Positions 33,925 through 41,639 of a DNA stretch of 64,000 bases are shown here, piece by piece. Position numbers and translations under genes: made by a program. Source of the DNA: Chitinophaga lutea (GTDB taxonomy: Bacteria; Bacteroidota; Bacteroidia; Chitinophagales; Chitinophagaceae); contig NZ_RPDH01000002.1 in the NCBI RefSeq assembly GCF_003813775.1, positions 806,001 through 870,000 of the forward strand, in the 5' to 3' direction. Numbering within the stretch: the stretch's first letter is position 1; each line of letters opens with the position of its first letter. The notes below the pieces were generated by a model. That model was given only the letters and a program-made list of their open reading frames with translations, was not told where the DNA came from and ran no database searches.

Positions 33925-35460
33925 ATGAAAAGGAATTCAGTACTCCTGGCCGCCCTGCTGCTTGCAGCCGGCGCGCAGGCACAGGCTCCGTTGCCGCAAA
34001 GCGAATGGGTGCGCACAGGCGCCCGCAATAAACTTGTCTACAAAACACTCGAACGCGGCGACCGCATCATGGATTTTTCCTATGCCGGTTATGGCGGCGG
34101 CGGCGTCAGCCTTCCTTCCCCTCCCGTTAAAATCACACTCAGCCCTGTTGCCGGCGACAATACCGATGCCATCCAGCGCGCCATTGACGAAATTTCCGCC
34201 CTGCCGCCGGTAAACGGTTTCAGGGGAGCATTGCTGCTCAAACCGGGCACCTACGCGCTCGAGCGCGCCATCACCATCCGGACCGGCGGTGTGGTGCTGC
34301 GCGGCAGCGGTTCCGGCGAAAACGGCACCATACTGCAGCTGACGGGCAAACCGCATGCCTGCATCCTGGCAGGCGGCGCCGTACGCAGCTCAGGGACCGG
34401 CACACCGGCGAAAATCGCAGATGCCTATGTGGCTGCCGGAACTTTCACTTTTCAGGTAGAGTCGGCCACCGGCCTTGCTCCCGGCGACACCATCGTTATT
34501 TCCAAGCCGGTGACGCCGGCCTGGATAAAGTTGATGGATATGGCGGCACTGACGCGCGACGGTAAAAAACAGACCTGGATGACAGGCGTGATTCCCGTTA
34601 CGCGCGCCATCAAAAAAATCGACGGCAACCGGATCACCGTCGACCTTCCCCTTACCGACAACTATGACGCGCACTACCTGCGCCCTCCCGGCGTGGAAGT
34701 ACAGAAAGTCAGCAACAGCGGCATCATCGCCAACGTAGGCATCGAACATTTCCGCATTACCTGCGCATCACAAAGTGTGACCATCAACGAAGGGCACCAC
34801 AAGGCTTTTTCGATGCGGGGGCTGACGGACGGATGGGCTTCGGACATCGCCGTATTCAATACCGTCAACAGCATCAGCGTGTCTGACGCATCGCGCGTAA
34901 CGATCGATCAGGTAAGCATCATGCACGAAGTGCCGACCATCGGCGCGGCGAAGCCGGCGGACTTTAACGGCAGCGGTTCGCAGCTCCTCTTCAACCGCTG
35001 TACCATACAGGGCGATAATGTCTTTTTCTTTGCGACCGGTGCGAAAGTATCCGGCCCCGTGGTATTACTCCACTGCACCTTTCGCGGCAACGGCTGGATT
35101 CAGCCGCATCAGCGCTGGGCTACCGGCGTGCTGGTCGATAATTGCCATGTGCCCGACGGCGGTATCGATTTTATGAACCGCGGCATCATGGGCTCGGGGC
35201 ACGGCTGGTCGGTCGGGTTTGCCGTGGCCTGGAACTGCAAAGCCAGATCATACCTCAACCAGATGCCGCCAGGTGCGGCCAACTGGGTGATCGGCTGCGA
35301 AGGGGAAAAAGCCCGCAGGGCCGTACCGTTCGATACGATCCCTTATGTAAAAGAAGGTATTTATGATGCCCACGGCACGCCGGTTACGCCGGGCAGCCTC
35401 TACCTGGCGCAGCTCTCGGAGCGGCTGGGGAAGCAGGCTTTAAAGAATATCGGCTATTAA
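33925..35460 (+). CDS. Exported pectate-lyase-like beta-helix protein
   Basis: 511 aa with a signal peptide (1-19). After a FSYAGYGGGGVSLP segment it reads as a right-handed beta-helix of the pectate lyase 3 superfamily: DAIQRAIDEIS, GFRGALLLKPGTYALE, GGVVLRGSGSGENGTILQ, then coils ending with the characteristic HQRWATGVLVDN and GSGHGWSVGFAVAWNC. It parallels the N-terminal 500 residues of the protein at 38769-41552, clearly a paralogue. It has no T9SS sorting domain, so it is probably periplasmic or released. Family members cleave or bind pectic or other uronic-acid polymers; catalytic residues cannot be confirmed by eye. Confidence 0.85.
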   Translation: MKRNSVLLAALLLAAGAQAQAPLPQSEWVRTGARNKLVYKTLERGDRIMDFSYAGYGGGGVSLPSPPVKITLSPVAGDNTDAIQRAIDEISALPPVNGFRGALLLKPGTYALERAITIRTGGVVLRGSGSGENGTILQLTGKPHACILAGGAVRSSGTGTPAKIADAYVAAGTFTFQVESATGLAPGDTIVISKPVTPAWIKLMDMAALTRDGKKQTWMTGVIPVTRAIKKIDGNRITVDLPLTDNYDAHYLRPPGVEVQKVSNSGIIANVGIEHFRITCASQSVTINEGHHKAFSMRGLTDGWASDIAVFNTVNSISVSDASRVTIDQVSIMHEVPTIGAAKPADFNGSGSQLLFNRCTIQGDNVFFFATGAKVSGPVVLLHCTFRGNGWIQPHQRWATGVLVDNCHVPDGGIDFMNRGIMGSGHGWSVGFAVAWNCKARSYLNQMPPGAANWVIGCEGEKARRAVPFDTIPYVKEGIYDAHGTPVTPGSLYLAQLSERLGKQALKNIGY

Positions 35461-35461
35461 T

Positions 35462-35492
35462 AAAAAAGGGGTGACTGCATCACCCCTTTTTT
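35462..35492. terminator. Bidirectional intrinsic terminator
   Basis: Perfect 13-bp stem AAAAAAGGGGTGA / TCACCCCTTTTTT with a five-base loop, between convergent genes. Confidence 0.9.
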
Positions 35493-35503
35493 GTACCTGT
35501 TCC

Positions 35504-37774
35504 TTAAAACAGGTTCCACCATGGCTTCCATTCCTTCAGCTTCTCCGCCGCCATGGGGTGTGCGGGATATTTGCGGATGATCAGTTTCAGTTGCTGCATC
35601 GCCTCTTTCAGCCGGCCCTCCTGCTTATAGGCATGCGCCAGCAGGTAACAGTAACCGGCGATGGATTCGTTCCAGATCCAGTTATTGCGGGTGGCGATGT
35701 GCATGCTTTTGGACAGGCGCTCAACGGCGGTCGGATAATCGCCGCGCTCCATCGCCACATCGCCCATATAACCGTGGAGGAAATGAAAATCATAATCCAC
35801 GCTCGCAGGGTTGCGCTCGGTGAACTGCTCGCATTGCAGCAGGTCGTCCCAGGTTTTCTGCAGATGCCCCAGCGCACGGTTGGCTTTCGCGCGGAAGAAA
35901 TAGGTTTTGACATAATCTTCTATATCGAGCGGGCCGGGCTCGCCGATAGAGAGGCGGCTGGTGGCGCTGCCGGCGCAGTGCTCGTATTGCCCGTTCTGGA
36001 AATAGAGCTGCATCAGGTTGAAATAGGCATTGGCGTCGTCCGGGAATTCTTCGAGGTGTTTTTCCATCATGCCGATGCGCGCCGCCAGGTCGTCGGTTTC
36101 GCCTTTCATCAGGCCGCGTGATGTTTTGATGCTGTTCACCACGGCCGTTACGCGTTCGCGCTCATCGTCCGGCAGCTGTTCGATGGCTGCTTCCATACCG
36201 CTGTCGTACACCTCCATAAAACGCTCGTACCAATGCAGCGCCCGCTGATGGTCGTGCAGGTTGCCGCCGCAGATGTAGATCAGGCGGTTGTAGATGCTGG
36301 CGGCCTGGTACGGGTCGAGCCCGTCGCCGAATTTTTCCAGCACTTCGCCCAGGTCGGTCACTGCGGGCTCAAACTGCCCTGCCTCGCAATGCGCCATGGC
36401 CCTGGCGTTGAGCTGTTCCCAGAACGGCACCAGGTTGTATCCGGTGGTATATATGTCGATGGCCGCATCATACGCGCCGAGGTCGTGCAGGGTCAGCCCG
36501 TAGTTCATGCAGCACATGGAAAAATGCAGCATGTGATGGGCGGTGCCGTTACCGCCGTTTTCGAACCAATAGGCCTTGTATTGCGCGATGGCTTTGGCGT
36601 ACAGGAATTTATTCAGCACCAGGTGCTGTTCCCTGGCGGCGGGAGAAGCCGTTTCCCATTCGGAAGAAACAGCGGCAGACAGGTACCAGTCGTACGGGAA
36701 ATAATATTCCGAATCCGGCCAGTTGTCCGGGAAGGCGCCTTCCAGTTTGTATTTGGCATAACACCAGCGCGCAATCGCCATGGGATGAGGGTTGTCGGTG
36801 GCGATGGCTTTTTCGAGGTAAGGCATGGCTTCTGCAAACTGCTGTACTTCGAAAAAAGTCTTGCCGGTATATTGCGCGAAATATTTTTCTTCCGGGAATT
36901 GCTGCATCATTTTTTTGCCGAGCGAAATCTGTTCCAGCACCACATCTTCCTCCTCCACGTCGAACATCACGGAAGGCACGCCGGCGGTGGCTTTACAATA
37001 CATGACGGCCACATCCGGATTGTCCGGATGGGCGGCATAGGCTTCTTTCACCTGTTGCAGGAGGCTGCCGAAGGCGTCGTCCACCTGGCCCAGCACTACC
37101 GGCAGCACGTCCATCAGCTGTTCCGCCAACTCATAGGCGCCCATTTCGAGGGCAAGCGCGGCGGCCGTAATGTATTCACGTTTATAGGGCGAATGGCGGA
37201 ATGCTTCGCGGTAGCTGTCGAGCGCGGCTTCGGGCTCGGCGAGGTGCTGCTGTTGAATTTCACCGATATTGTACCACATGCCGGCAGCTATTTCGTTGCG
37301 TTGTGCCGGTTCATCGGGAAAGGTCTGACCCGCCATGTCGATGATGGTGCGGAGATCGGCGATGGCCGCATCGTGCAGCCCGTCGCGCAGGTAAGCGGTG
37401 CTGCGCCATTGCATGTAACGCAGCCGGGAAACGTCGTCGCCGCTTTCGAGGAGCCGCTCGAGATCGGCCATTACGGCGTCTTCGCGGCCGGTGATATATT
37501 GGCTGCAGGCCCCGGTGTAGGCGCGGTATTCCAGCGCCTCGCGGTGCCCGCTGTTGGCGGCCAGCGCCTCGCTGAACCCTTCGTAGGCCTTGTTGATGAG
37601 CTCGGCGGCCTGTTCTTCGCTGTCTGGACGCAGGGAGCATTCAAATAAACTTCTTGCTTTCAGGTACAGGGCATCGGCGTCGGCCGGGTGAGTTTCCAGG
37701 TAGGTCTCGGCAGCACGGAGGGCGGCTTCGTAGGCGCCCTGCTCCAGTAAACTTTCAATATCCTTGATGGTCAT
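35504..37774 (-). CDS. Large tetratricopeptide-repeat protein
   Basis: 756 aa, cytoplasmic, no signal peptide. Most of the length is degenerate TPR pairs, for example EQGAYEAALRAAETYLETHP (residues 11-30), AVMADLERLLESGDD, AALDSYREAFRHSP, YDAAIDIYTTGYNLVP, FEPAVTDLGEVLEKFG and GRLKEAMQQLKLIIRKYPAH near the C-terminus. TPR proteins are scaffolds for protein-protein contacts; no enzymatic domain is seen. It is transcribed divergently from the heme-oxygenase-fold-like gene, and their promoters lie within 40 bp of each other, so the two may be co-regulated. Confidence 0.82.
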   Translation of the reverse strand: MTIKDIESLLEQGAYEAALRAAETYLETHPADADALYLKARSLFECSLRPDSEEQAAELINKAYEGFSEALAANSGHREALEYRAYTGACSQYITGREDAVMADLERLLESGDDVSRLRYMQWRSTAYLRDGLHDAAIADLRTIIDMAGQTFPDEPAQRNEIAAGMWYNIGEIQQQHLAEPEAALDSYREAFRHSPYKREYITAAALALEMGAYELAEQLMDVLPVVLGQVDDAFGSLLQQVKEAYAAHPDNPDVAVMYCKATAGVPSVMFDVEEEDVVLEQISLGKKMMQQFPEEKYFAQYTGKTFFEVQQFAEAMPYLEKAIATDNPHPMAIARWCYAKYKLEGAFPDNWPDSEYYFPYDWYLSAAVSSEWETASPAAREQHLVLNKFLYAKAIAQYKAYWFENGGNGTAHHMLHFSMCCMNYGLTLHDLGAYDAAIDIYTTGYNLVPFWEQLNARAMAHCEAGQFEPAVTDLGEVLEKFGDGLDPYQAASIYNRLIYICGGNLHDHQRALHWYERFMEVYDSGMEAAIEQLPDDERERVTAVVNSIKTSRGLMKGETDDLAARIGMMEKHLEEFPDDANAYFNLMQLYFQNGQYEHCAGSATSRLSIGEPGPLDIEDYVKTYFFRAKANRALGHLQKTWDDLLQCEQFTERNPASVDYDFHFLHGYMGDVAMERGDYPTAVERLSKSMHIATRNNWIWNESIAGYCYLLAHAYKQEGRLKEAMQQLKLIIRKYPAHPMAAEKLKEWKPWWNLF

Positions 37775-37805
37775 GTCGGGTTCGATAACATTAACGGTTA
37801 CACTT

Positions 37806-37835
37806 CAAATTTAATCACTTTGCACCACCCGGCAA
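37806..37835 (-). promoter_or_regulatory. Promoter of the TPR gene
   Basis: Minus strand TTG (37835-37833), 19-bp spacer, TAAATTTG (37813-37806): an exact match, 31 bp before the start codon. Confidence 0.65.
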
Positions 37836-37836
37836 C

Positions 37837-37844
37837 TAAATTTG
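37837..37844 (+). promoter_or_regulatory. -7 promoter box of the heme-oxygenase-fold-like gene
   Basis: TAAATTTG exact match on the plus strand, next to the -33 box of the divergent TPR promoter. The leader to ATG 37935 would be about 85 nt. Confidence 0.45.
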
Positions 37845-37934
37845 CGTGTTCAGCAGCCGTTGCAGGCATTTCAGCGGCAAACGGGCAGAAAAAGACGGCC
37901 GCGGCATATAGTATTGCAGGCTAATCCTGAAAAT

Positions 37935-38651
37935 ATGCAACAGATTATCCAGACACTCGAAATGCGCAAGGAACAGCTGCGCCGTTCCGCCCTGTGCGCT
38001 ATGATCGCCGACAACTCCCTGCCCCCCGAATCACGCCTGAGCTTTACCCCTGTGATGCTGTTTTTTGTAATGGGTTTCAAAGACATCCTCCACACCCTCC
38101 AGGATGAAAAAAGCACCGACCCCATGCAGCAAAGCGTTAACATCCATTGTGAAGAAGATTCCTTTCACTGGCAATGGTACCTCAAAGACCTCGAGCGCCT
38201 CAGCCACGGTAAAAATTTCCTGAACCTCCCGCGGGCAAAAGCGTTCGAACTGGTATGGACGGACGAATACCGCCCCGTGCGCAACGTGGTGTATGAAAGC
38301 ATCCATCTCGCACGGCTTTACTTCACGCCGTTTTATAAACTGGTGATGATCGAGGCGCTGGAAGCCACTTTCGAATGTTTTAACGAACCGGTGTTCCAGC
38401 TGGTGCACGACATGGGCAAAGCCGACGAGCTGGAATATTTCGGACAGCTGCACGCCCATTCGGAGGCCAATCACGCCATGGAAAAAACCAGCGAGGACCA
38501 CGAAAGCGCGGCTTACAACAACTATCACCCCAGCGAGCACGAATCACGCACGGCGGTGCATATCATCCACCGCGTGTTCGATGCTTTCGAGAAGGTGTTC
38601 GACTGCTGGCAGCAGGCTGCCGTGCAACAAAACAACAAAATACCGGCATAA
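37935..38651 (+). CDS. Heme-oxygenase-fold-like protein, possible di-iron enzyme
   Basis: 238 aa, all-helical, no signal peptide. LSFTPVMLFFVMGFKDIL, CEEDSFHWQWYLKDLERL, NVVYESIHLARLYFTPFYKLVMIEALEA and ELEYFGQLHAHSEANHAMEK place His/Glu/Asp residues at helical spacings, as in TenA/PqqC-type heme-oxygenase-like proteins and their non-heme di-iron branch. A named subfamily cannot be given. Possible reactions include oxidation of an amine, fatty acid or small metabolite. The frame is open from 37842 but ATG 37935 is the first Met and fits the fold. The neighbour is a divergent TPR protein. A strong terminator overlaps its stop. Confidence 0.65.
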   Translation: MQQIIQTLEMRKEQLRRSALCAMIADNSLPPESRLSFTPVMLFFVMGFKDILHTLQDEKSTDPMQQSVNIHCEEDSFHWQWYLKDLERLSHGKNFLNLPRAKAFELVWTDEYRPVRNVVYESIHLARLYFTPFYKLVMIEALEATFECFNEPVFQLVHDMGKADELEYFGQLHAHSEANHAMEKTSEDHESAAYNNYHPSEHESRTAVHIIHRVFDAFEKVFDCWQQAAVQQNNKIPA

Positions 38652-38687
38652 AAAGAGGCTGTATCAAAATCTGATACAGCCTCTTTT
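38651..38687. terminator. Bidirectional intrinsic terminator
   Basis: Perfect 16-bp stem AAAAGAGGCTGTATCA / TGATACAGCCTCTTTT with loop AAATC, then further T. Between convergent genes; its first base is the last base of the upstream stop codon. Confidence 0.92.
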
Positions 38688-38768
38688 TTTCAGGCTGCCC
38701 GACGGAGTCAATTATCCGTTCATGCAGCTCCCGGGGCCGGTATTTGTTTTTGAGACGCCCTTTTCGTT

Positions 38769-41552
38769 TTAAAGTTTCAGGATACCCCTCACCGTTTTGT
38801 CCGTTCCATCCGTGACGTGCAGGAGATACAGATCGTGCCGCAACGCCGAGAGGTTCAGTGAAACGTAGGTATCCGCCTGCCCCTGCGGGATAATGGCGTA
38901 GGCCACCTGGTTGCCCGCCCGGTCGAATACCCGGAAGGTATAGGTCGCCTCCTTTTTGCTTTGCAGCTGCACCGTTAACGGGCCGCGCGTGGGATTGGGA
39001 TATACTTTGATATCGATGGGATCTTTGATGACGCCCGGGCCCAGCACAAGGATGCTCTGATCCGCAGAAGCCGTATCATAGTTTTCATTTCCTGCCTGCG
39101 TGGCGCGCACCATCACCAGCCCTTCTTCGGTGAGTTTGATCTGGTTGTCCGTAATGATCCCGCCGCCGGACACGACCGAATACGTGACTGGCCATCCTGT
39201 GGATGCGGTAGCGCTCAGGGTCGCCGTTTGATGTTTCAGCCGCGGCGCGATCACGGGGAAAGTCACCGTTTGCGCGGCTTTGCTGACGTGAATGGTAATC
39301 TCCGCGGTAGCGGGAAAATACTGTTCGTTGCCAGCCTGCGAAGCGCGCACCACTACATCTCCCGCACCGCTGAACACGAGCGTGGAATCCACGAATGCGG
39401 CCGGCCCGCTGATCACTTCCATGGTAACGGGCAAACCCGCGTTGCTGCCGGCCAGCAGTTCAAAAGGCTCGTCGCCGTAAGTAATGGGCGGCACTTCGTT
39501 GAAGGTGATGCTTTGCAAACGCCGCTCCCACAGTTCCCATTCGGAAAACTGCGTGCCGGAATGCCCGTTGTTGGCGGTGATTTGCAGGCGGTAATACTGG
39601 AATGCCGTGGTATTGGTATCGAGCGGGAACGAGCGCGTGAGCCGCCGGCTGTCGAAAGCCTGGTTCAGCTGGCTGTCGAGCACCGCCCAGGTGCTGCCGT
39701 CGTTAGAGCCGAGCAGTTTCCAGTTTTTGGGATCGCGCTCCGGCACATCGTTTCCGGAGGTGATGGTGTACCGGCTGAGGATAGCCTTGCGGGGCGCTAT
39801 ATACTCCACCCAGAGCGCCTTGCGGCCGCTGGCGTAATATTTTGTGGTGATGAGGTTATCGATCAGGCTCGTGAAATTTTCAGACGGTTTGGCGGTGTTG
39901 GGATACTGCCCGTTGATGATGCCGCCGTTATCGGTGATATCGAAGGAATTCAGCGTATCGGTATCGAAATAAGGCACCTTCGGTTCCGCTGCGATACGGC
40001 GCGTTTGCGCCAGCAGGCTGTCCCAGATGCGCCCGGCGCGCTGTTCCGGCGTGGTGATGTTATTCACCGCCGCTTCGCCGAGCCGTTCCTGCAGCTGCGC
40101 CAGGTAAAGGCTGCGCGGGAGCACATGCGCGCCCCAGCTCTCCCAGTACCCTGCCCCGTTCCGGGCTTTGCCCACCGCGCCGATGCCCCAGTTGAGGCCG
40201 CCGATGGGGCTTTCCACCTTCACATCGCTCGTATAGGAATACACGTTCCAGAACATCGTTTGCACGCCCGCCCAGCCATGGCCGCTGCCGGAAGCGCCGC
40301 GGTTCTGCACGCGGATCTGCCCGCCGTACACGTTGTCGTACAGCTGGCCGGTAGACCAGCGGTGGTGAGGCCCGATGTCCGCGCGGGTATTGTCCGACAA
40401 ACAATCGAGGAACACGTTGGGACCGGGCACTTTGGAACCGCTCACAAGATCGTGGCGGCCGCCCCAGGTTTTACAGCGCTGGTAGAGGTTGCTGGTGGAA
40501 TTGCCTTCGAGGTTGAAGGAATATTTCCGGCCGCCGGTGGTTTGCGATTTCGGATCGATCATCGCGCAATCCTGCACGGTGATGAAGCGGCTCTGCCCGG
40601 AAATGCTCGCGGCGCCGTAACCGAAGTACTTGGCGATCACATCGCGCATCCAGCAGTTTTCGGCGCGGGTGAATACCACGGCAATCCAGCCATGGCTCTC
40701 GTCGTCGTTGTTGAGAAAATACGATTCGATGCGCAGGTTCTCCACGCCGCTTTCCTGTATGCGGCCGGTTATGTTGGATTTGAACACCTCGCCGCCGCCG
40801 AAGGCCGTTTCGATAGGGTCTACAACCGGGATGTCGATGGTGATGCTGTTGCCGCTGACCGCCACTACTTCGCGCTCGTAGGTAGTTTTGTAACCGCTGG
40901 CCGTCCAGCCGTACTGGCGCATTTGCAGCGTATCGATCCAGAGATCGTTGGGCGTTTTCTGCACCACGATTTTGTTACCGGGCTGGAAGGTGTGACCGGC
41001 AGCCACGGCGAACGTTTTGGCGCCGGTGCCTACAAACGGGGTGGTGATGCGCACTTTGCTGCCCGCCACTTCACCGTAACCGCTACCGGTGCCCTGTACG
41101 TACAGGAAGTTGTGATTCGTTTTCTGTGTGGCGATGAGCACGGTGCCTTCGCGGCCATTGCCTTCACCGCGTAACACCACGCCGTTGGCGCGGATGCGCA
41201 GCTGCCCGTCTACCGGGTACACGCCTGCTTTCAGCAGCAGGGCGCCGCGGAAACCGCTGGCATCGGGCGGAAGGGCGCTCACCCGGTCGATGGCCGCCTG
41301 GATGTGGGCCTGGTTGTTGCCTTCAACGGGCGCAATGCTGTCCACCACCGGAATGAAGGGCAGCGACACACCGCCGCCGCGGTAACCGGCGTTGGAGAAA
41401 TCGGGCACCTGGTTGTCTGCATTGGTCTGGCCCTGGTTGGCGTATTTCAGATACACCAGCTGCCCGTTCTGGACAGACACCATCTGGGCACGGGCATGAA
41501 ATACGAACAGGCATAAGAGTGCCAGTAGAAAGGGGGTAGATTTAGCTTTCAT
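38769..41552 (-). CDS. T9SS-exported pectate-lyase-like multidomain protein
   Basis: 927 aa. Signal peptide (1-22); beta-helix domain about 40-500 with GYRGGGVSLP, GFRGALLLKAGVYPVDGQ, NGVVLRGEGNGREGT, PHHRWSTGQLYDN and GSGHGWAGVQTMFWNVY, the same landmarks as the protein at 33925. About 575-690 resembles an F5/8-type discoidin domain (LWVEYIAPRKAILSRYTITSGN to YYRLQITANNGHSGTQFSEWELWERR), a likely carbohydrate-binding module. Two related beta-sandwich repeats follow (ITFNEVPPITYGDEPFELLA; VVRASQAGNEQYFPATAEITIHVSKAAQTVTF), and the last 80 residues are a T9SS type A sorting domain (KVYPNPTRGPLTVQ). It should be displayed on the cell surface. Confidence 0.87.
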   Translation of the reverse strand: MKAKSTPFLLALLCLFVFHARAQMVSVQNGQLVYLKYANQGQTNADNQVPDFSNAGYRGGGVSLPFIPVVDSIAPVEGNNQAHIQAAIDRVSALPPDASGFRGALLLKAGVYPVDGQLRIRANGVVLRGEGNGREGTVLIATQKTNHNFLYVQGTGSGYGEVAGSKVRITTPFVGTGAKTFAVAAGHTFQPGNKIVVQKTPNDLWIDTLQMRQYGWTASGYKTTYEREVVAVSGNSITIDIPVVDPIETAFGGGEVFKSNITGRIQESGVENLRIESYFLNNDDESHGWIAVVFTRAENCWMRDVIAKYFGYGAASISGQSRFITVQDCAMIDPKSQTTGGRKYSFNLEGNSTSNLYQRCKTWGGRHDLVSGSKVPGPNVFLDCLSDNTRADIGPHHRWSTGQLYDNVYGGQIRVQNRGASGSGHGWAGVQTMFWNVYSYTSDVKVESPIGGLNWGIGAVGKARNGAGYWESWGAHVLPRSLYLAQLQERLGEAAVNNITTPEQRAGRIWDSLLAQTRRIAAEPKVPYFDTDTLNSFDITDNGGIINGQYPNTAKPSENFTSLIDNLITTKYYASGRKALWVEYIAPRKAILSRYTITSGNDVPERDPKNWKLLGSNDGSTWAVLDSQLNQAFDSRRLTRSFPLDTNTTAFQYYRLQITANNGHSGTQFSEWELWERRLQSITFNEVPPITYGDEPFELLAGSNAGLPVTMEVISGPAAFVDSTLVFSGAGDVVVRASQAGNEQYFPATAEITIHVSKAAQTVTFPVIAPRLKHQTATLSATASTGWPVTYSVVSGGGIITDNQIKLTEEGLVMVRATQAGNENYDTASADQSILVLGPGVIKDPIDIKVYPNPTRGPLTVQLQSKKEATYTFRVFDRAGNQVAYAIIPQGQADTYVSLNLSALRHDLYLLHVTDGTDKTVRGILKL

Positions 41553-41639
41553 AAGTGGAATTTTGTTCTACCTAATTAACCACCTTTTCCCCACATTTCG
41601 TTATAGCAAATTACCTTTCTGTAATCCGATTTTCGCTTC

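Noticed and set aside
36233..37648. Long plus-strand open frame opposite the TPR protein
   Set aside because: Shadow frame in GC-rich coding DNA; the minus strand shows clear repeats and a promoter.
39228..41174. Long plus-strand open frame opposite the pectate-lyase-like protein
   Set aside because: Shadow; Arg/His/Gly-rich without domain signatures, whereas the minus strand has signal peptide and sorting domain.
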